NCBI GenBank assembly: GCA_030272585.1 | Contig: BSYQ01000006.1 | Location: 5,915,001 to 5,979,000 of the forward strand | Direction: 5' to 3' | Length of the DNA stretch: 64,000 nt | Origin: Bryopsis sp. KO-2023 | Taxonomy: Eukaryota > Chlorophyta > Ulvophyceae > Bryopsidales > Bryopsidaceae | Part shown: positions 33,113 through 45,273 of the stretch, in pieces | Layout: the number at the start of each line of letters is the position of its first letter | Position numbering within the stretch: position 1 is the stretch's first letter | Notes under the pieces: model-generated | What the model was told of the DNA's origin: nothing | What the model saw: the letters and a program-made list of their open reading frames with translations, nothing else | Database searches by the model: none | Made by a program: the position numbers and the translations under genes

Positions 33113-34202
33113 ATGGCTTCCGCTATGATCGCCCCTACCGTTGTCGGTGCCCAGGCCGCCAGGGTGAGCCTCTCCCCGAACATCCATTCTACTTCCTTGT
33201 GCAGTGATGCAACGTGGCAACTGTATTCGCACAGACTTTGGACCCCTTTTGTTTCCGAGTGCAGGAGATCTTACTGGCGGTGTTTTTCGTGTTTACAGGC
33301 CACCAAGCAGGTGACCCGCGCCGCCGTTGAGTTCTACGGACCCGACCGTGCTTTGTGGTTGGGACCTTACTCCGAGGGTGCCGTCCCCAGCTACCTCACC
33401 GGAGAGTTCCCCGGTGACTACGGCTGGGACTCCGCTGGTCTGTCTGCCGACCCCGAGACTTTCGCCGCCAACCGCGAGTTGGAGTTGATCCACGCTCGCT
33501 GGGCTATGTTGGGAGTTGTCGGGTGCTTGACCCCCGAGGCCCTCGAGAAGTACGGAGGTGTTGAGTTCGGTGAGGCCGTCTGGTTCAAGGCTGGCTCCCA
33601 GATCTTCGCCGAGGGTGGTCTCGACTACCTCGGAAACCCATCTTTGGTCCACGCCCAGTCCATCCTTGCCATCGTCTGGACTCAGGTAGGACTCTAGAGC
33701 GAACGTCACGGTTCTCGTAACGACGACGTTTCTTCGCACACTTTCTTGAAATAAAACGCATGACATTTCGAGTGATTTCGCGGTTGGTCAGTGTTTTCAA
33801 AAGTGTTGCTGGGGACAAGGTTGGAAGTCAGATCTCGAGACAGAGCAGTCGATGATTGAATTCTGAACTTGAAACGTGATAATTGCGCAGGTCGTCCTCA
33901 TGGGATTGGCTGAGGGATACAGGTGCTCCGGAGGACCTTTGGGTGAGGCCACCGACCCACTCTACCCCGGTGAGGCTTTCGACCCAATGGGTATGGCCGA
34001 CGACCCCGAGACTTTCGCTGAGTTGAAGACCAAGGAGATCAAGAACGGAAGGTTGGCTATGTTCGCCATGTTCGGATTCTTCGTCCAGTCCCTCCAGACC
34101 GGAAAGGGACCAGTCGAGTGCTGGGCCGAGCACATCGCCGACCCCGTCGCCAACAACGGTTTCGTGTACGCCACCAAGTTCTTCGGTGCCCAGATCTTCT
34201 AG
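33113..34202 (+). CDS. Light-harvesting chlorophyll a/b-binding protein (LHCB type)
   Basis: Exons 33113-33163, 33299-33685 and 33891-34202, all joined in phase 0, encode 249 residues. The first exon is part of a plastid transit peptide ([17 protein letters not shown]). The mature protein starts near [17 protein letters not shown]. Helix B/first-helix chlorophyll ligands are in [17 protein letters not shown], and the third helix has [19 protein letters not shown], the two generic LHC motifs (ExxHxRWAM, ExxNGRLAM). The DYGWD loop and IAIVWTQ-like second helix fit LHCII rather than LHCI. It binds chlorophyll a/b and carotenoids in thylakoids as photosystem II antenna. Codon use is strongly biased to C/G-ending codons (GCC, ACC, GTC, TTC, AAG), unlike neighbouring genes, as expected for very high expression. 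The exact LHCB subtype is not assigned. Confidence 0.96.
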
Positions 34203-35090
34203 ATCTTTGGATTTTCCATCATCGATTAGCTGTTTTGAGGGGGCCGGTTTTCCTAGTGCTGCCCCAGGCGTTTTTTTGACGTTTCTGAGAAGATTATAAC
34301 ACATCGTTCTGTAGCATTAGTGGATCGCGCGTCTTTGCTTGTAACACATTCATCATCTAAACTGTTTCGTGTGCCGCCATCTCGAATGTTGTCCTTGATG
34401 ACTGATGTTGAGACGTCTTTCTATTTGAGTGAGAGAGATGGAAGTTTCCTTCCCCTTTAACCAACCCCCGCCCCCAAAAAACTCAACTCAACTGTCTTAA
34501 GCTGGATATGTCTGAAGTCCATAGCTACATCCTCCATACTGCCAATTTAAACTGATAACTGAATGGTAGTCAATGCACACACTTGTTTCCTCTGACAAAC
34601 AAACAAACAACATTTACATTCCTCTGACAAGTAAGTGTGTTATCTAAAATCGAACATCAAATTGGAACATTACTTTCGATTCGTCCAAAAAAAAGGTTGA
34701 ACAATTCAAAAAAAAAAGTGAATCGACACTTGTGTTCACAATGTAATCTTGACTGAGAGCTGAAAATAAATCCTGTCACTGAAAGGTGTGTGCAACTTTT
34801 GGTGAAAACCAAGCAAATCCAAACACACAATCTCCCTTCAATCCAAATGGTAAATGGTAACATTAAAAAAGGCATTGGCAAATCCAGCCAACAGAATTAA
34901 ATCCAGAAAAGAATAATGAATACAAGACAGATTTCCCAACTCCTCTCTACCCCCACCAACAATTCTTTGGAGCTAAAAAAGAAGCCACACTCGCAATAAA
35001 ACCCACAATTAAAGATAAGCATCCAGTAGCTCTAGAAGAATTCCTTCCTGAACACCCAAAAAAGAATGTTTCTTTCAAAACCCTCCCCCG
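34203..35090. other. Intergenic, convergent 3' region
   Basis: This holds the 3' UTRs of the LHC gene (plus) and the HAD hydrolase gene (minus), and AT-rich sequence with AACAAACAAAC runs. No gene is seen. Confidence 0.5.
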
Positions 35091-37715
35091 TCAAACCTGA
35101 ACCCCTTCCATTTCCAGTACCTTGTTCACAGCAGCACTTACATCTTCTACGACATAATCAGCTGGATCATCAGGATCGTTCCCCTCCCCTTGAAAACACC
35201 CAGTTCTGACAAGCACACTGACCCAGCCTTTTCCCATCATATTTGCCCCACGCACATCGCTTTTGGGATTATCCCCCAGGGCATACACCCGGCCGGCTCC
35301 CCCCTCCTTGGTTCGGCCTTGATTTTCTGATGTCTGTTGGGAAAGGAGTTTCCTGAGGGCTGAATTGTAAGTTGGTCTGTGAGGTTTTCCATGTTTGATG
35401 ATCTCCAAGCTGCGACCACCGGTGCTCTGAGTCGAAAAACACATCACTTGTTTGCACAGCAGACAGGCTACAGGGGCATATCAGCGTCGATTCGATAAAC
35501 TCGAAAAAAAAAAAAAAGCCGAAACAGAATTCAATGCTGCGTCCTTTCGTAATCCAGAGGTGGAGAAGATTTGAAAATTGCGCTCCGACTGTAGCACCTT
35601 GATAAAATCATATATCATTCTTGACTTTCGCCAGTTTTTGCCATAGTTCAAAAATAATGAGTTCTCCAGAAGATCTGGCCAACTTTCAAGCAGTGGTTTA
35701 TTGCACAAATGTAATACGATTCGACTATGGGGTCACCTTGCTGAACAGCAGCCCAAGAAGATCGATGAAGGCCCCAGGGCCGAAACGAGGGAGGGGGTGA
35801 TGGTTTACGAACGTGAAATCGAAATTGCAAGCGATGAATTTCACGTGTTGAATTCCATCGTCCGCGATTTGATTGACATTTCCGTTGGATCTCAAAATGT
35901 CACAAATCACTTGCAAGTCTTGTTGCCAGTCCACGGGGGTTTCCAACAGAATGACGGCTTTCACAGGTTCGTCTGCCCATTTCCTGGACAGCAGCAGACC
36001 AATAAATATAAGCCAAAGAAAGATATTCTGATTCATATCTGAGGTCTCGAACGATCCCCCCGAAAAAAAAAAAAAAAAACTGTAAAAGGAGCAAGAGAAA
36101 AAGCACAAAAAAAAAGCTGCTGTTTTATCTTTCAATTGAACCATTTCGTTTGAAAATTAGTCTTACTTCTTATTTGAGGGAGATCCCCCCACTCCCTTTG
36201 AAAAATAAAAAGCCATAAATCCAGAATCTTCTCAAAAAATAACACGTGTGTATTGTTTCATAAAATTGCACGATTTCACCCCCCAAAAAAAAATAAAATA
36301 ATAATAATGATAAAAAATGGTGCAATTTACCTGTCCTCTGGAACTGGGTCAGTTTTATTTGGAACAAGGCCAGGGTGGCAAGCTCCGTATTCAGCAATAG
36401 TCCTGGGATTTTTGAATCCAAGGTCTGACAAACACAACAGCGTTATCAAAAAACGTCAAACCGTTCGTATGCAACATAACAAAAGCACCCATTTTTCATA
36501 CTCTGAATAATAAGCTGATGCTCAAATAATTTCAAAGATGGGGGCAAACTTGGGGAAGAAGCATTAGTGAGTGTACCTAATCTATCAAAAATCGCCAAGA
36601 ATCATGGATGAAGTTCAATGTCTAATATTTGATTTCTAATCATTATTTGCTTTCCGGTTCTTCTGTGTTTTTAAAATGAGAAATACCTTTCATCAGTTCT
36701 TTGATATCCACTTTGGTATGTCCAGTGACAAGGACCAAGCCATTTCCAAAAGCAGGGGCTTCTTCCTTTGCAAAAACAAGCCAAGCCATATGAGCAAACG
36801 ACCTTCATGAAAACAAGCATCGAAACATATCCATGTACAGATCAAATTTTAAACCTACCGAAGAAAATAAAAAATGTCTTTAAAAAACACCAGAGAAATA
36901 CGTTTCGACGAATGAACAGGGAATTTGCAAAACCACGCATCCCATTGATTTAACATTTCTTATGCATCATTTCAAGACCCTGCCATATATATAAAAAAAA
37001 ATCCTCCTCACTCAGGTAACCAACCCCAAGAAGGAGAGTTGGGTTTTGTTTCGATTGAAACTACCTTGAGAGCGCTGTGGCACAAGATCATGTTATCTTT
37101 ACTGATATCCAACCCCAAGGAGCCAGCCAATCTGTCGGCCCTCTGGGCTTCGGACTCCATCCCATTGTTAGTCATGAAAACGTATGGCACACCCAAGTCT
37201 TGGACCTACATGCTGAAATGAATCCATTAGTGAGTGAGTTGCATGGTAAGAAAAACCCATCAACACGCTGGAAAAAATCCATTGTGGCAAGGACTGAAGA
37301 TATTCATGCAAACACAAAAATGAAAACACCATTAGACATGTGCTCAGGCCATATATATATATGTATATATATATATATATCAAATTTTCATCTGAAGAAT
37401 AGTATGGCGACAAAAACAATAATTTTCCTGTAAATCCAACATTTTTTGGAGAATGCTCCCCCTAAAAGAAGTGTGTGTGTAAAATTTTCCCACTTAGGAA
37501 TAAATCCACACACATTTGCTCATTTTCCAAGTTACTTTTTTGACTGCTTCGGCGGCGCCAGGGATGGGGGTATCCCCACGCAGAATAACCCCATCGATAT
37601 CAAACACGAATCCGAAGTCCTTCCCCATGACGATCGATTCTTGCACAGCAGCGATGGGTGCTTTGGATGTTTCGAAAAAGACCAACCGTGATTCGATCAT
37701 CTCCATGTCAGGCAT
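35091..37715 (-). CDS. HAD-superfamily hydrolase, HDHD5/CECR5 type
   Basis: Six exons joined in matching phase on the minus strand: 37715-37536, 37205-37065, 36765-36687, 36424-36331, 35983-35737 and 35426-35091; 358 residues from the ATG at 37715. HAD motif I is GFVFDIDGVILRG, motif II is PYVFMTNNG, and the C-terminal Mg-binding motif is VYALGDNPKSDVRGANMMG. The LGFKNPRTIAEY, AVILLETPVDWQQDLQVICD and LPRFGPGAF stretches match the CECR5 (HDHD5) branch, often mitochondrial and of unknown substrate in most organisms. A short exon with an organelle-targeting leader could lie upstream of the chosen start, since MPDMEM is not a typical presequence. The gene starts 235 bp from the divergent TMEM18 gene. 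Confidence 0.9.
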
Positions 37716-37950
37716 TTGTACAAGGATGGATGCGCGCTCTGTTGTGAAAAAACGTCACACTGATTACGTACGAGGTTGCAGAGTTCTGGAGCGGGCCCCC
37801 AGCTTTTCCCAGAGGAGAAAAACGTTTGGACAATTTGTTACAGCCTGGTTGGGTTTTCCGATCGGTTTTGGTTGAGGAAAAAGCAAGTTTTGAGTCGATA
37901 CAGAAAGAAAGAGGGGTTTCTTGGAGTGACGAGGGAATTCGAAACTGAGG
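37716..37950. promoter_or_regulatory. Compact bidirectional promoter, HAD hydrolase / TMEM18
   Basis: Only 235 bp separate the minus-strand ATG at 37715 from the plus-strand ATG at 37951, so both genes are likely driven from one shared region. No TATA box stands out. If the hydrolase has an extra upstream exon, the shared region would be even shorter or would overlap. Confidence 0.5.
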
Positions 37951-39529
37951 ATGGATGTTTTGGTGGAGCCCCTGGAGTTGATTGTGAATGAACTCAAGCA
38001 GAAATGGAAAGAGTTCAACGATGAGCAGCCATTCTTGGATGTTGTCATGGGTTTTGTGCATGCTGTGGATTGGACGGTAGGATTCAAACTTCAATTTTTT
38101 TGGATTGTTTCAAATTTTGATCTTTCTTTTTTTTGTTAAAAAAAAATGCTGGCGAAAAACCGCGCGCCAAATGCGCGAAAACCAAATGCAGCGTATGGAA
38201 AAATCATGCAAATGAGGGATAGGTGTTCAATGAATCGATATTGGACAGAATTTCTCAGTTTTCTTGTAGTTTTGACCATTTTTTGGAAGTTGATGTCCAA
38301 TAAGGAAAGGAAAGCAGTGCAACTGCAGTTGAGCATCTTGCTGGTTTCAAATTCTAACTAGGTTTTCTTTTGTTTTTAAATAGGAGCCCTGGATAATTGG
38401 ACTCATCTGCACCCATGTTCTGCTGCTCGTTTCTGTAATTGTGTTTCGATCGAGGACTACATTTCAAAGCTTGCTTTTCACAGCTATTGGTGCGTTCCGA
38501 TATATAGATGTAGAATTCAATAAGAACACTCAGTTGAGGTAATAACTGAGTAATAAGAAACTTGAAATATCGTGGAACGTTATCATTTTAAAAAATAAAT
38601 TAATAATAATAATAAAATAAACATGCAACTACTTATTCTTAAATAATTTTTTATTTTTTTTTTAGTTAAAGTTATTTGAAAGGGGCAATGTGAAGTAAGC
38701 CTTCTGTTAGAAATTCTGTGTTGTAGGAATGGATTTCAAGTGATCAGATGCCACTTTGGCATTTTTTTCTTTTATTTTTTCATGGTCGATTAGAAACTTG
38801 TAATGTGATTTGCTTGTCGCAGTTTTGGTGATTTACCAGGCGGAGCAGATCAATAAGTATCTTGGCCAGAATTGGAAATCTTTCGCAAAACAACAATATT
38901 TTGACCCCAGCGGATTCTTCATTACCACGATGCTCTCTACACCATTGCTCCTCATCCTATTAGTCATGCTGGTGAGACCATCATGGTCCCTGTTGATCAA
39001 TAAATTTCAAAATTTTTTTTTCAATTTTTTTTTTGTTTGCTTCCAGAGATACTATGAAACTCTTTTCTAAACCATGCAATAGTAAAAGCTTGTCCTGTTT
39101 TTTTCTCAATGTTTGTTCACTTTATTCATGGCTGTACATGAGCAGTACGTAAACCTTTTTCCAGTACATATGCTCAAGTTTTTTTGTTTTTTAATTGTTT
39201 ATTTCTTCCTGGACTGCCATGAATTTGATCTCACTGTGTTATTTTTCCCCTGTACTGCCGTGAATTTAATAACATTCTTTCTTTCGACAGTTCTTGCTCT
39301 TTTTTTTTCGGCATCCTCTTTCGATTGCGATTCAATCCTTGGGTTCTCGAAAGCATTTCTCAATGGATGTATTTTTTTTGGTTTTTTTTCTTCGCAGTTG
39401 TGCTACATCAGAGAGGCCGGCACATTGCTCATAGATTTAAAAAGAAAACAGTTCAAACGGGAGCAAAAGCTGAGGGCTTCCGAGGAAAAAAATCAACAAG
39501 GCAGCTCAGAAGACAAAAAGAGCAAATAG
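37951..39529 (+). CDS. TMEM18: TMEM18 homologue
   Basis: Exons 37951-38076, 38384-38489, 38823-38971 and 39398-39529 join in phase and encode 170 residues. Family marks are FVHAVDWTEPWIIGL, VIYQAEQINKYLGQNWKSFA, KQQYFDPSGFFI and a basic Lys/Arg-rich C-terminal tail (DLKRKQFKREQKLRASEEKN). Three to four hydrophobic segments are expected (about residues 43-60, 62-80, 105-130). In animals TMEM18 is a nuclear-envelope protein linked to transcription repression; the function in algae is unknown. The length is slightly longer than the animal protein (about 140). Introns are T-rich with standard GT-AG ends. Confidence 0.93.
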
Positions 39530-41129
39530 AGGGAACAGAATTTTTCCTTTCTTTTCTTTTCCCTCTTTGATACAACGGGTTTGCATTCCATACATTCAGA
39601 TGTGGAAAATTCTTCCATGCGGCATAGCTTTGTTGCTTTGGAGGGGTTTGGGCAGATGCAGCCTCCTCCCCTAACGGAATCTCGTGGTTTTTGAAAGGGC
39701 GGTTGTTGGAGGATGATTTAGATGTCTTGTTTAACCGTACTGCAGTTGCACCGGATTTGTATTGTCAATGCCCAAGGAAAACCCACCCCACCTAGTTCAA
39801 CTTTGAGAATGAGAATTGTATACTGAGAGGTGCACACCACTTCAGAACAGAACAGATGCACATACAATCAATGGACACCAAATCTTGTAAGAAGAGTCCA
39901 AAAACAGTAACAACAAGGGCCATGATTCCGGACAGTGCCACCACTACTGACATTCAAGGTATTTCCAGAAGCTTGTTCTGTCTTGTGGCGACAAGACGTG
40001 GGGACCATCGTATCTTCAACATTTCTAGAGGGTTGGGCGACTTCAACGAATCGTTCAACCAATGGGAAGGGCTCTGCAGCCAGAACATCGTACTCGTCCA
40101 CCCAGTCCGACCCAGAAGAATGATACATTACATCATCACTTTGCTTAAATTCTGGCTCGCGGCGTACAGCCAGCAAATTCTTTTATGAATCTGGCGCGCG
40201 CGACTCATTTCTTCCATGTCCGCAGTTTTTATGTTTTGTTTCGTGGCGCCTGCTAGTTGTCTTTTCGCAAGGTTTTTCTGGTCAAGCAGGAGCAAGCAAG
40301 TGCTTTATTGGCCTATCTATCAAGTATACCGCATCTCTTTCGTGCACTCCCTGTTTGTTGTGCACGAACGGTCTTTTGGTTCTTCCATCTCGTTTTTGTC
40401 CTTTCTTTTGTTGGTTCTGGACGTCCTCTTTCTTTTCGCTCCAAGGAGATCTTCAAGAAAATATCCTCAAGCTCATAGAGCAATGCCTTTATCTTTTTAT
40501 CTTTAAGTGGTCTTCAAGAAAAGATCCCAAGCTCATATGCGGCCAAGCCTATTTCATCATGAAAGTGATCTTCAAGATAAGATCCTCTTTCTTTTTTAGC
40601 CACACTTTCTTCCTTCCTTCTTCCAAGTGGCCTCCAAACCTTTCTTAAAATAGCCATGATCTTTTCTTCGAGAAGAGGAGATTTTCCCCTCTTCTTGAAA
40701 AAGGGATTGTGCACTATGCACACAGCTAGCCAGCTCTGTGCATAGATGAAAAAAAATCTGGTTTTGTGAGTGCATGCATGTGATTGGCACGATACCTGCC
40801 AATTACAAGCATAGACTCACTGAACCAGATTTTTTCCAAGGGTTTTTTCAGGAAATGAATGGCCGTTCTCTTTTTCCCATTAAAAAAAAAAAGGTCTATC
40901 GCATTTCATGGGCGATTAGATGGGTTCGATTCCCTCAGACCTTATTTATTTTTCCATAAACTGATATTGTCTGAGTGGCATTTCTTCAGGTATATTTCAG
41001 AAGCTTGGGGGCTGTTTTTTTACAGACCAATTTTACAGGCATGCATGACTCAACATGATCATACTCCGAATCCCCATAAATGCCTTTCCACAATTCATAA
41101 AAATGATCTGACAGGGGGAAACACCCGAT
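39530..41129. other. Intergenic with repeats and a foldback, no confident gene
   Basis: Three diverged copies of a motif like GATCTTCAAGAAAAGATCC occur near 40445, 40505 and 40568. A minus-strand ORF of about 100 codons at 39868-40176 (contains SSGSDWVDEYDVLAAEPFP) has no recognised domain. A hairpin lies at 40750-40838 (separate entry). Confidence 0.35.
40750..40838. other. Imperfect 39-nt-arm hairpin (miRNA-precursor-like or mini-MITE)
   Basis: The left arm from AAAAAATCTGGTT to GTGATTGGCA pairs with the right arm from TGCCAATTACAAG to AACCAGATTTTTT. The arms match at about 33 of 39 positions around a loop of about 7 nt (CGATACC). Mismatches are scattered, as in plant-type miRNA precursors. 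No flanking duplication was seen, so either interpretation is open. Confidence 0.5.
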
Positions 41130-43334
41130 TCACATCGTATTTTTCAATGCACGAATGTGCTCCGGTCCTATTCCACAACAGCCTCCTATGACGGTGGCTT
41201 CCATTTCTGCCCATTGTCTGGCATATCGACAATACGCTTCAGCAGTGATAATGCCACCAGAATCATAGTCCTCTGCAATCCCAAACAATCAACCATTCAT
41301 AAAGTGGAGCCCATTCTTGAATTCCATTCATTCTAGGTGGGGGACCACCTTGTTTTCTTCAACATATAAAGGAGGTTTAACTATGGGTTAACAGATTGAT
41401 GTCCAGAATTTGATGAAAATATTATGTCTCTATTACTCTACCTGGATTCACTTCAAACGAAGGAGTTGCTGTTCCAGTCATCCACTGAGTTGTAGTTTCT
41501 TGAAAGCCATTTCCGTAACATCCGATATTCAAGCCACCTAAAACAATCGGAAAACAAATGTGGATGGTGTTTGATTTTCTCTTCATTCCCTCTGCTGTTG
41601 TCTTCTTACACAGCATGCAGTGATTCTGACCTCTGTTGAACAAAGGTCAACACTGTAGGGATTTATGATGAAGGGGTTCTTTCATATGCAAATTCAAGTA
41701 TATAAATAAATAAATAAATATATGTTTCTTTGGTTTTTTGAATCACTGGCAACCGTGCTCACTCTGTTTCTTGAATTCACGAAGGATTGGCATGGCAGCA
41801 GATATCGCTTGACATGCACAGCAATTGACCAGGAGGGTCTCTGGCACCCCAATTGTTTGAATTTGATCAATGGCATCCCTCAGCGATTCCCCGCTTCTCA
41901 GAACAGCTTTTGAACTGTCTTCCAGGGAGAAAGATACCCACACAGGCAGACCTGTAGTTTAATCCACACTGGGAAAACACGCATGTCAGCGCAGGTATGT
42001 CGAAACTTGAAAATGCATGTAAAATAAATCCTGAGCCGGGGGGGTCGAAGGGGTCTTTCGGAGGGAACGGATTGAAACATGAACCAAAAAGGAAGTATGA
42101 CTAAATAATGTCAATTCTCGTTGAAAAAAAAGAATTAAAAAAAAAAGCATTTCCTCAAGAAAATGCCCATGCCCCTCCGCTCTCAGCGTGACAGTCAAAT
42201 CCTGACAGTTTGGCTTCCCCATTTTTTGTCCAAATGCAATTGCATCGAGGTGCATACCCAGCAAACGAAAATGGACTCAATTTCTCTTTCTCATTTCAAT
42301 TGTTGATCCTTAATCCATCAAATCAATTTTCTCGAAGCTATGTGAGAAGTCCTGGGAGTTACTCTTTCACCAACCTGTCTGACTGGCAACTTCAAAAGCA
42401 GCCTTGGCCTCTTTCACAGCCGACATCGTTTCGCACAGCAGAAAATCCACACTGGGGGCCAAAACTCTTGCAATTCCATCATATTGCTTTCGCATCTCAT
42501 CGCAGGCTAAGTCAGCGACTCGATAGCTGAAAAACCACCAATGTCCTTTCCAGTGATTCATTATTTTTTTAAACAGGGATGTCGCTCGATGGGAAGCTGA
42601 ATTGGACATTTCGATATCTGCAGACAAGAACTTTCAATTGGTGCTCTTGTTCACAATGAAATTTCAGAAGGGAATCTTCCCATACCTGTCTCTGAGAGGA
42701 GGCAAACAGCCTGCAATACGAACTGACCCTCCCTGTTCGATTTGCGCCCTCCGAGCACAGCGGGCTGCCGCCTGAGGAAAGGTAAATGCCACAACAAAAC
42801 ATCTGAGAACCTGTGAAAAAATGCTGCACATTTGTAATGCTGGTTTAAGGAATTCTTGCTGTATAAGAGTGTCCAATGAATTGTCTTTCTTACAATTCCT
42901 TGTCTTTTATCCTTTCCCATTTCCAACCATAATAATTGTCCACAACCGAATCCATCAAACCCAAACTGTTCACAATATATAGTCGACCATGTGATTGATT
43001 GAATTATGAGATGCGTCTGAACGAATGGATTTGCATTGATGCATGCATGCGCTACCTCCGTCAATTCCACAACCCGTCCATCCAACCCGAGCTTCCCCAA
43101 AGAATGCTTCGTCGCCACGAAATTGTTCGTGGTTATCACGTCGGCGCCTGCTCGAATATACTCGCGATGGATTCCGCTCACAACGTCGGGTTGCTCTGCG
43201 TTGGCCAAGACGCCCGCCAGGAACTGATCGTCGAAATTCAAGCCTGGCGTTCTTGCGCCGCGCTCTTTCAGGAGGTGGCCCATTCCGCCATCCATAATAG
43301 TTATGCCAGATCGCCTCGGTGACGATTCTTCCAT
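41130..43334 (-). CDS. HMT: Homocysteine S-methyltransferase
   Basis: Six exons in matching phase on the minus strand: 43334-43056, 42771-42686, 42526-42375, 41951-41763, 41537-41442 and 41272-41130; 314 residues. Family marks are MDGGMGHLLKERG, REYIRAGADVITTNNF, RIAGCLPPLRDSYR, FLLCETMSAVKEAKAA, GLPVWVSFSLED, TLLVNCC and the C-terminal zinc pair IGGCCGIGPEHI. The three zinc ligands (Cys in VNCC, Cys-Cys in GGCCG) are all present. The enzyme moves a methyl group from S-methylmethionine or AdoMet to homocysteine to make methionine, in the cytosol. The open frame extends 5' of the ATG at 43334 without another ATG, so this start is chosen. Length agrees with the plant enzymes (about 325-350). 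Confidence 0.95.
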
Positions 43335-43620
43335 TGTGTAGGAAGCACTTTGTTCCTTCTCAGTGCAGGACAATGTTTTCTCAACACATCAACACACACA
43401 TTCATGGATCGCCGACATCAGCTTCGACGAAGAACAGATTGATATGAATGAAGGTTTAATTTACATTAGGCAAATTTGCCCAACCAACCAAACAAACAAA
43501 CCATAATCATAATTACAACCCACAGCAAAAGAGAGCCATCACCCTCTATGATGCTGGAACAAAGACAAAAAGGAAAGAAAAGAAAGAGAAAAACAAAAAA
43601 ACAAAAACAAAACAAAAACC
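43335..43620. other. Intergenic
   Basis: Upstream region of the methyltransferase gene, ending in a long A-rich AAACAAAAAC tract beside the LINE fragment. No gene is seen. Confidence 0.5.
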
Positions 43621-44154
43621 TTAGGATTGTAAACCTGCTGAACGTATTGAAGCCATTTTGCTGATAACTAAAGCTAATTTGCCCGATGGCACCCTACTAA
43701 AAAGATCCTTGGGATTAACCCATCGAAAAACATCTGAATGCAAAGAACGAAAGGAAGAATAAAAAGGACATTCAAAAAGAAAATGCCGTTCATCTTCCAC
43801 CGCGGACCGACACAATCGACAAATCCTGTTTTCCCTTGGTACACCATTATATCGTCCCACTTCCACTTCCAAGAAATGAATACCACAACGAAAACGAGTA
43901 AAGAAAACCCGAAGAGAAGTTGGTTTTAAAGTTGTCAAATACCGTTCAAATCTGAGGGAAAACTTAATATGCCGATACCAAGATATAACTCGAGATGCAG
44001 ATGAACCGAAAACATGTTCAGCATGCATAGCTTTATAACGACGCTGAAATTCCGAAATGTCCACCAAAGTCGTAGAAGAAAATATCTTCTCCGGCCAAAA
44101 CCGTCTGAAAAAACCCAAAATACGCCCAAACCAAGAAGATCGAGATACAAACAA
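43621..44154 (-). pseudogene. 5'-truncated non-LTR retrotransposon (LINE) ORF2 C-terminus
   Basis: A 177-codon open frame contains FFTRFRCGIHFLEVEVGRYN and then a CCHC-type cluster in RICRLCRSAVEDERHFLFEC, the zinc-finger segment found after RT in many plant and algal LINE ORF2 proteins. No RT or endonuclease domain remains, so this is a 5'-truncated copy, the usual fate of LINE insertions. The frame is still open, so the copy is fairly young. TTTG repeats and a duplicated word TTGAAGCAAATT lie on the other side (44228-44281). Confidence 0.75.
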
Positions 44155-45273
44155 ACAAGGCCGTCCATATCGAGGTGATTTAGCCCCAGAATGATATGGT
44201 AGGATGATATATTTTATGCACCCCCTGTTGAAGCAAATTGTAATTGATGTTTGTTTGTTTGTTTGTTTGTTGAAGCAAATTAAGACTTTCTGTTCATGAG
44301 AATCACAAGCTGAGGAAACTCAAGTAAGTGACTGAGAGTCTTGCTCAAAGTTAAGCTCTGATATTTAACAGTAGACTTAAAAAGCCACCTACAAACGCTT
44401 TACGCCCAATAATTTCGGATAACGCTTGCATTAACCATAGTGGGATACGACCAGTCGTTCCTGTGTTTGACAACTATATTACATACAAAGAAACCATGAC
44501 AAGGAGGAATTTTCTTCATCAGTCGTTGCAGCCAAAACTAAAAAAAAACATATCTACCCCTCCAGTTCTGCCCCAGATCAAGAAAACAAAACCTCTGAGC
44601 CATTCGATTAGATACCTCAGCCCCCCTTCCCCAAAACGTAATTTTTTTACCCATCGAGCCTGGGTTGCAAAGGAAAAATAAAGTCCAATAAGACTCGTCG
44701 AAAACACCCCGTCGAAAACACCCCATCGGAAAAATTGATCCACACTCATTTTGAAAACACATTTCATAACTTCATCCTAACAATGCTATAACAATGCTCC
44801 TGCAGCATGACTAAACCCACTTATAGAATGATTTATAAAAATACACAAATACATACACCCCTCGCCGTGCCATTTTTCTCCCTCAGGTTTTTTTTATCTT
44901 CCCTTAATTTTTTTTTACCCCTTGTATCAGTTCTCACTCAAGTCATATAGCACAAAAGAAGTTCGTCCGTAAATCACGAGAAAGCCCCTGGAAATTACTG
45001 ACCATCCAGCTTTCCTAAAAAAAGACCCCCTACACCCCTTCCCCTCATACAAAACCACTTCACAATTCGTTATTCCACTGGGAATACAAAATCATGCACA
45101 ATGCATCATAAGATGAAAAAAAGAATCTATCGATGCACTGGCCCCCTGCCCCCCCCCCCCTTTAATTTCCCCTCCTCCCAAACACAAAAAGCAATCATTT
45201 GATCTTTATATATATATATATATATATATCTTTCTCAACCCCTCACATTTTTCCTTCCGTTTCATTCAATTTG
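44155..45273. other. Intergenic, low complexity
   Basis: (TTTG)n at 44250-44268, homopolymer runs and a (TA)n tract at about 45207-45229. No ORF carries a domain. It probably includes the 3' UTR of the gene ending at 45274. Confidence 0.45.

Noticed and set aside
39868..40176. 102-codon minus-strand ORF
   Set aside because: No recognisable domain, no conserved start context and no splice chain; kept only as a note in the intergenic entry.
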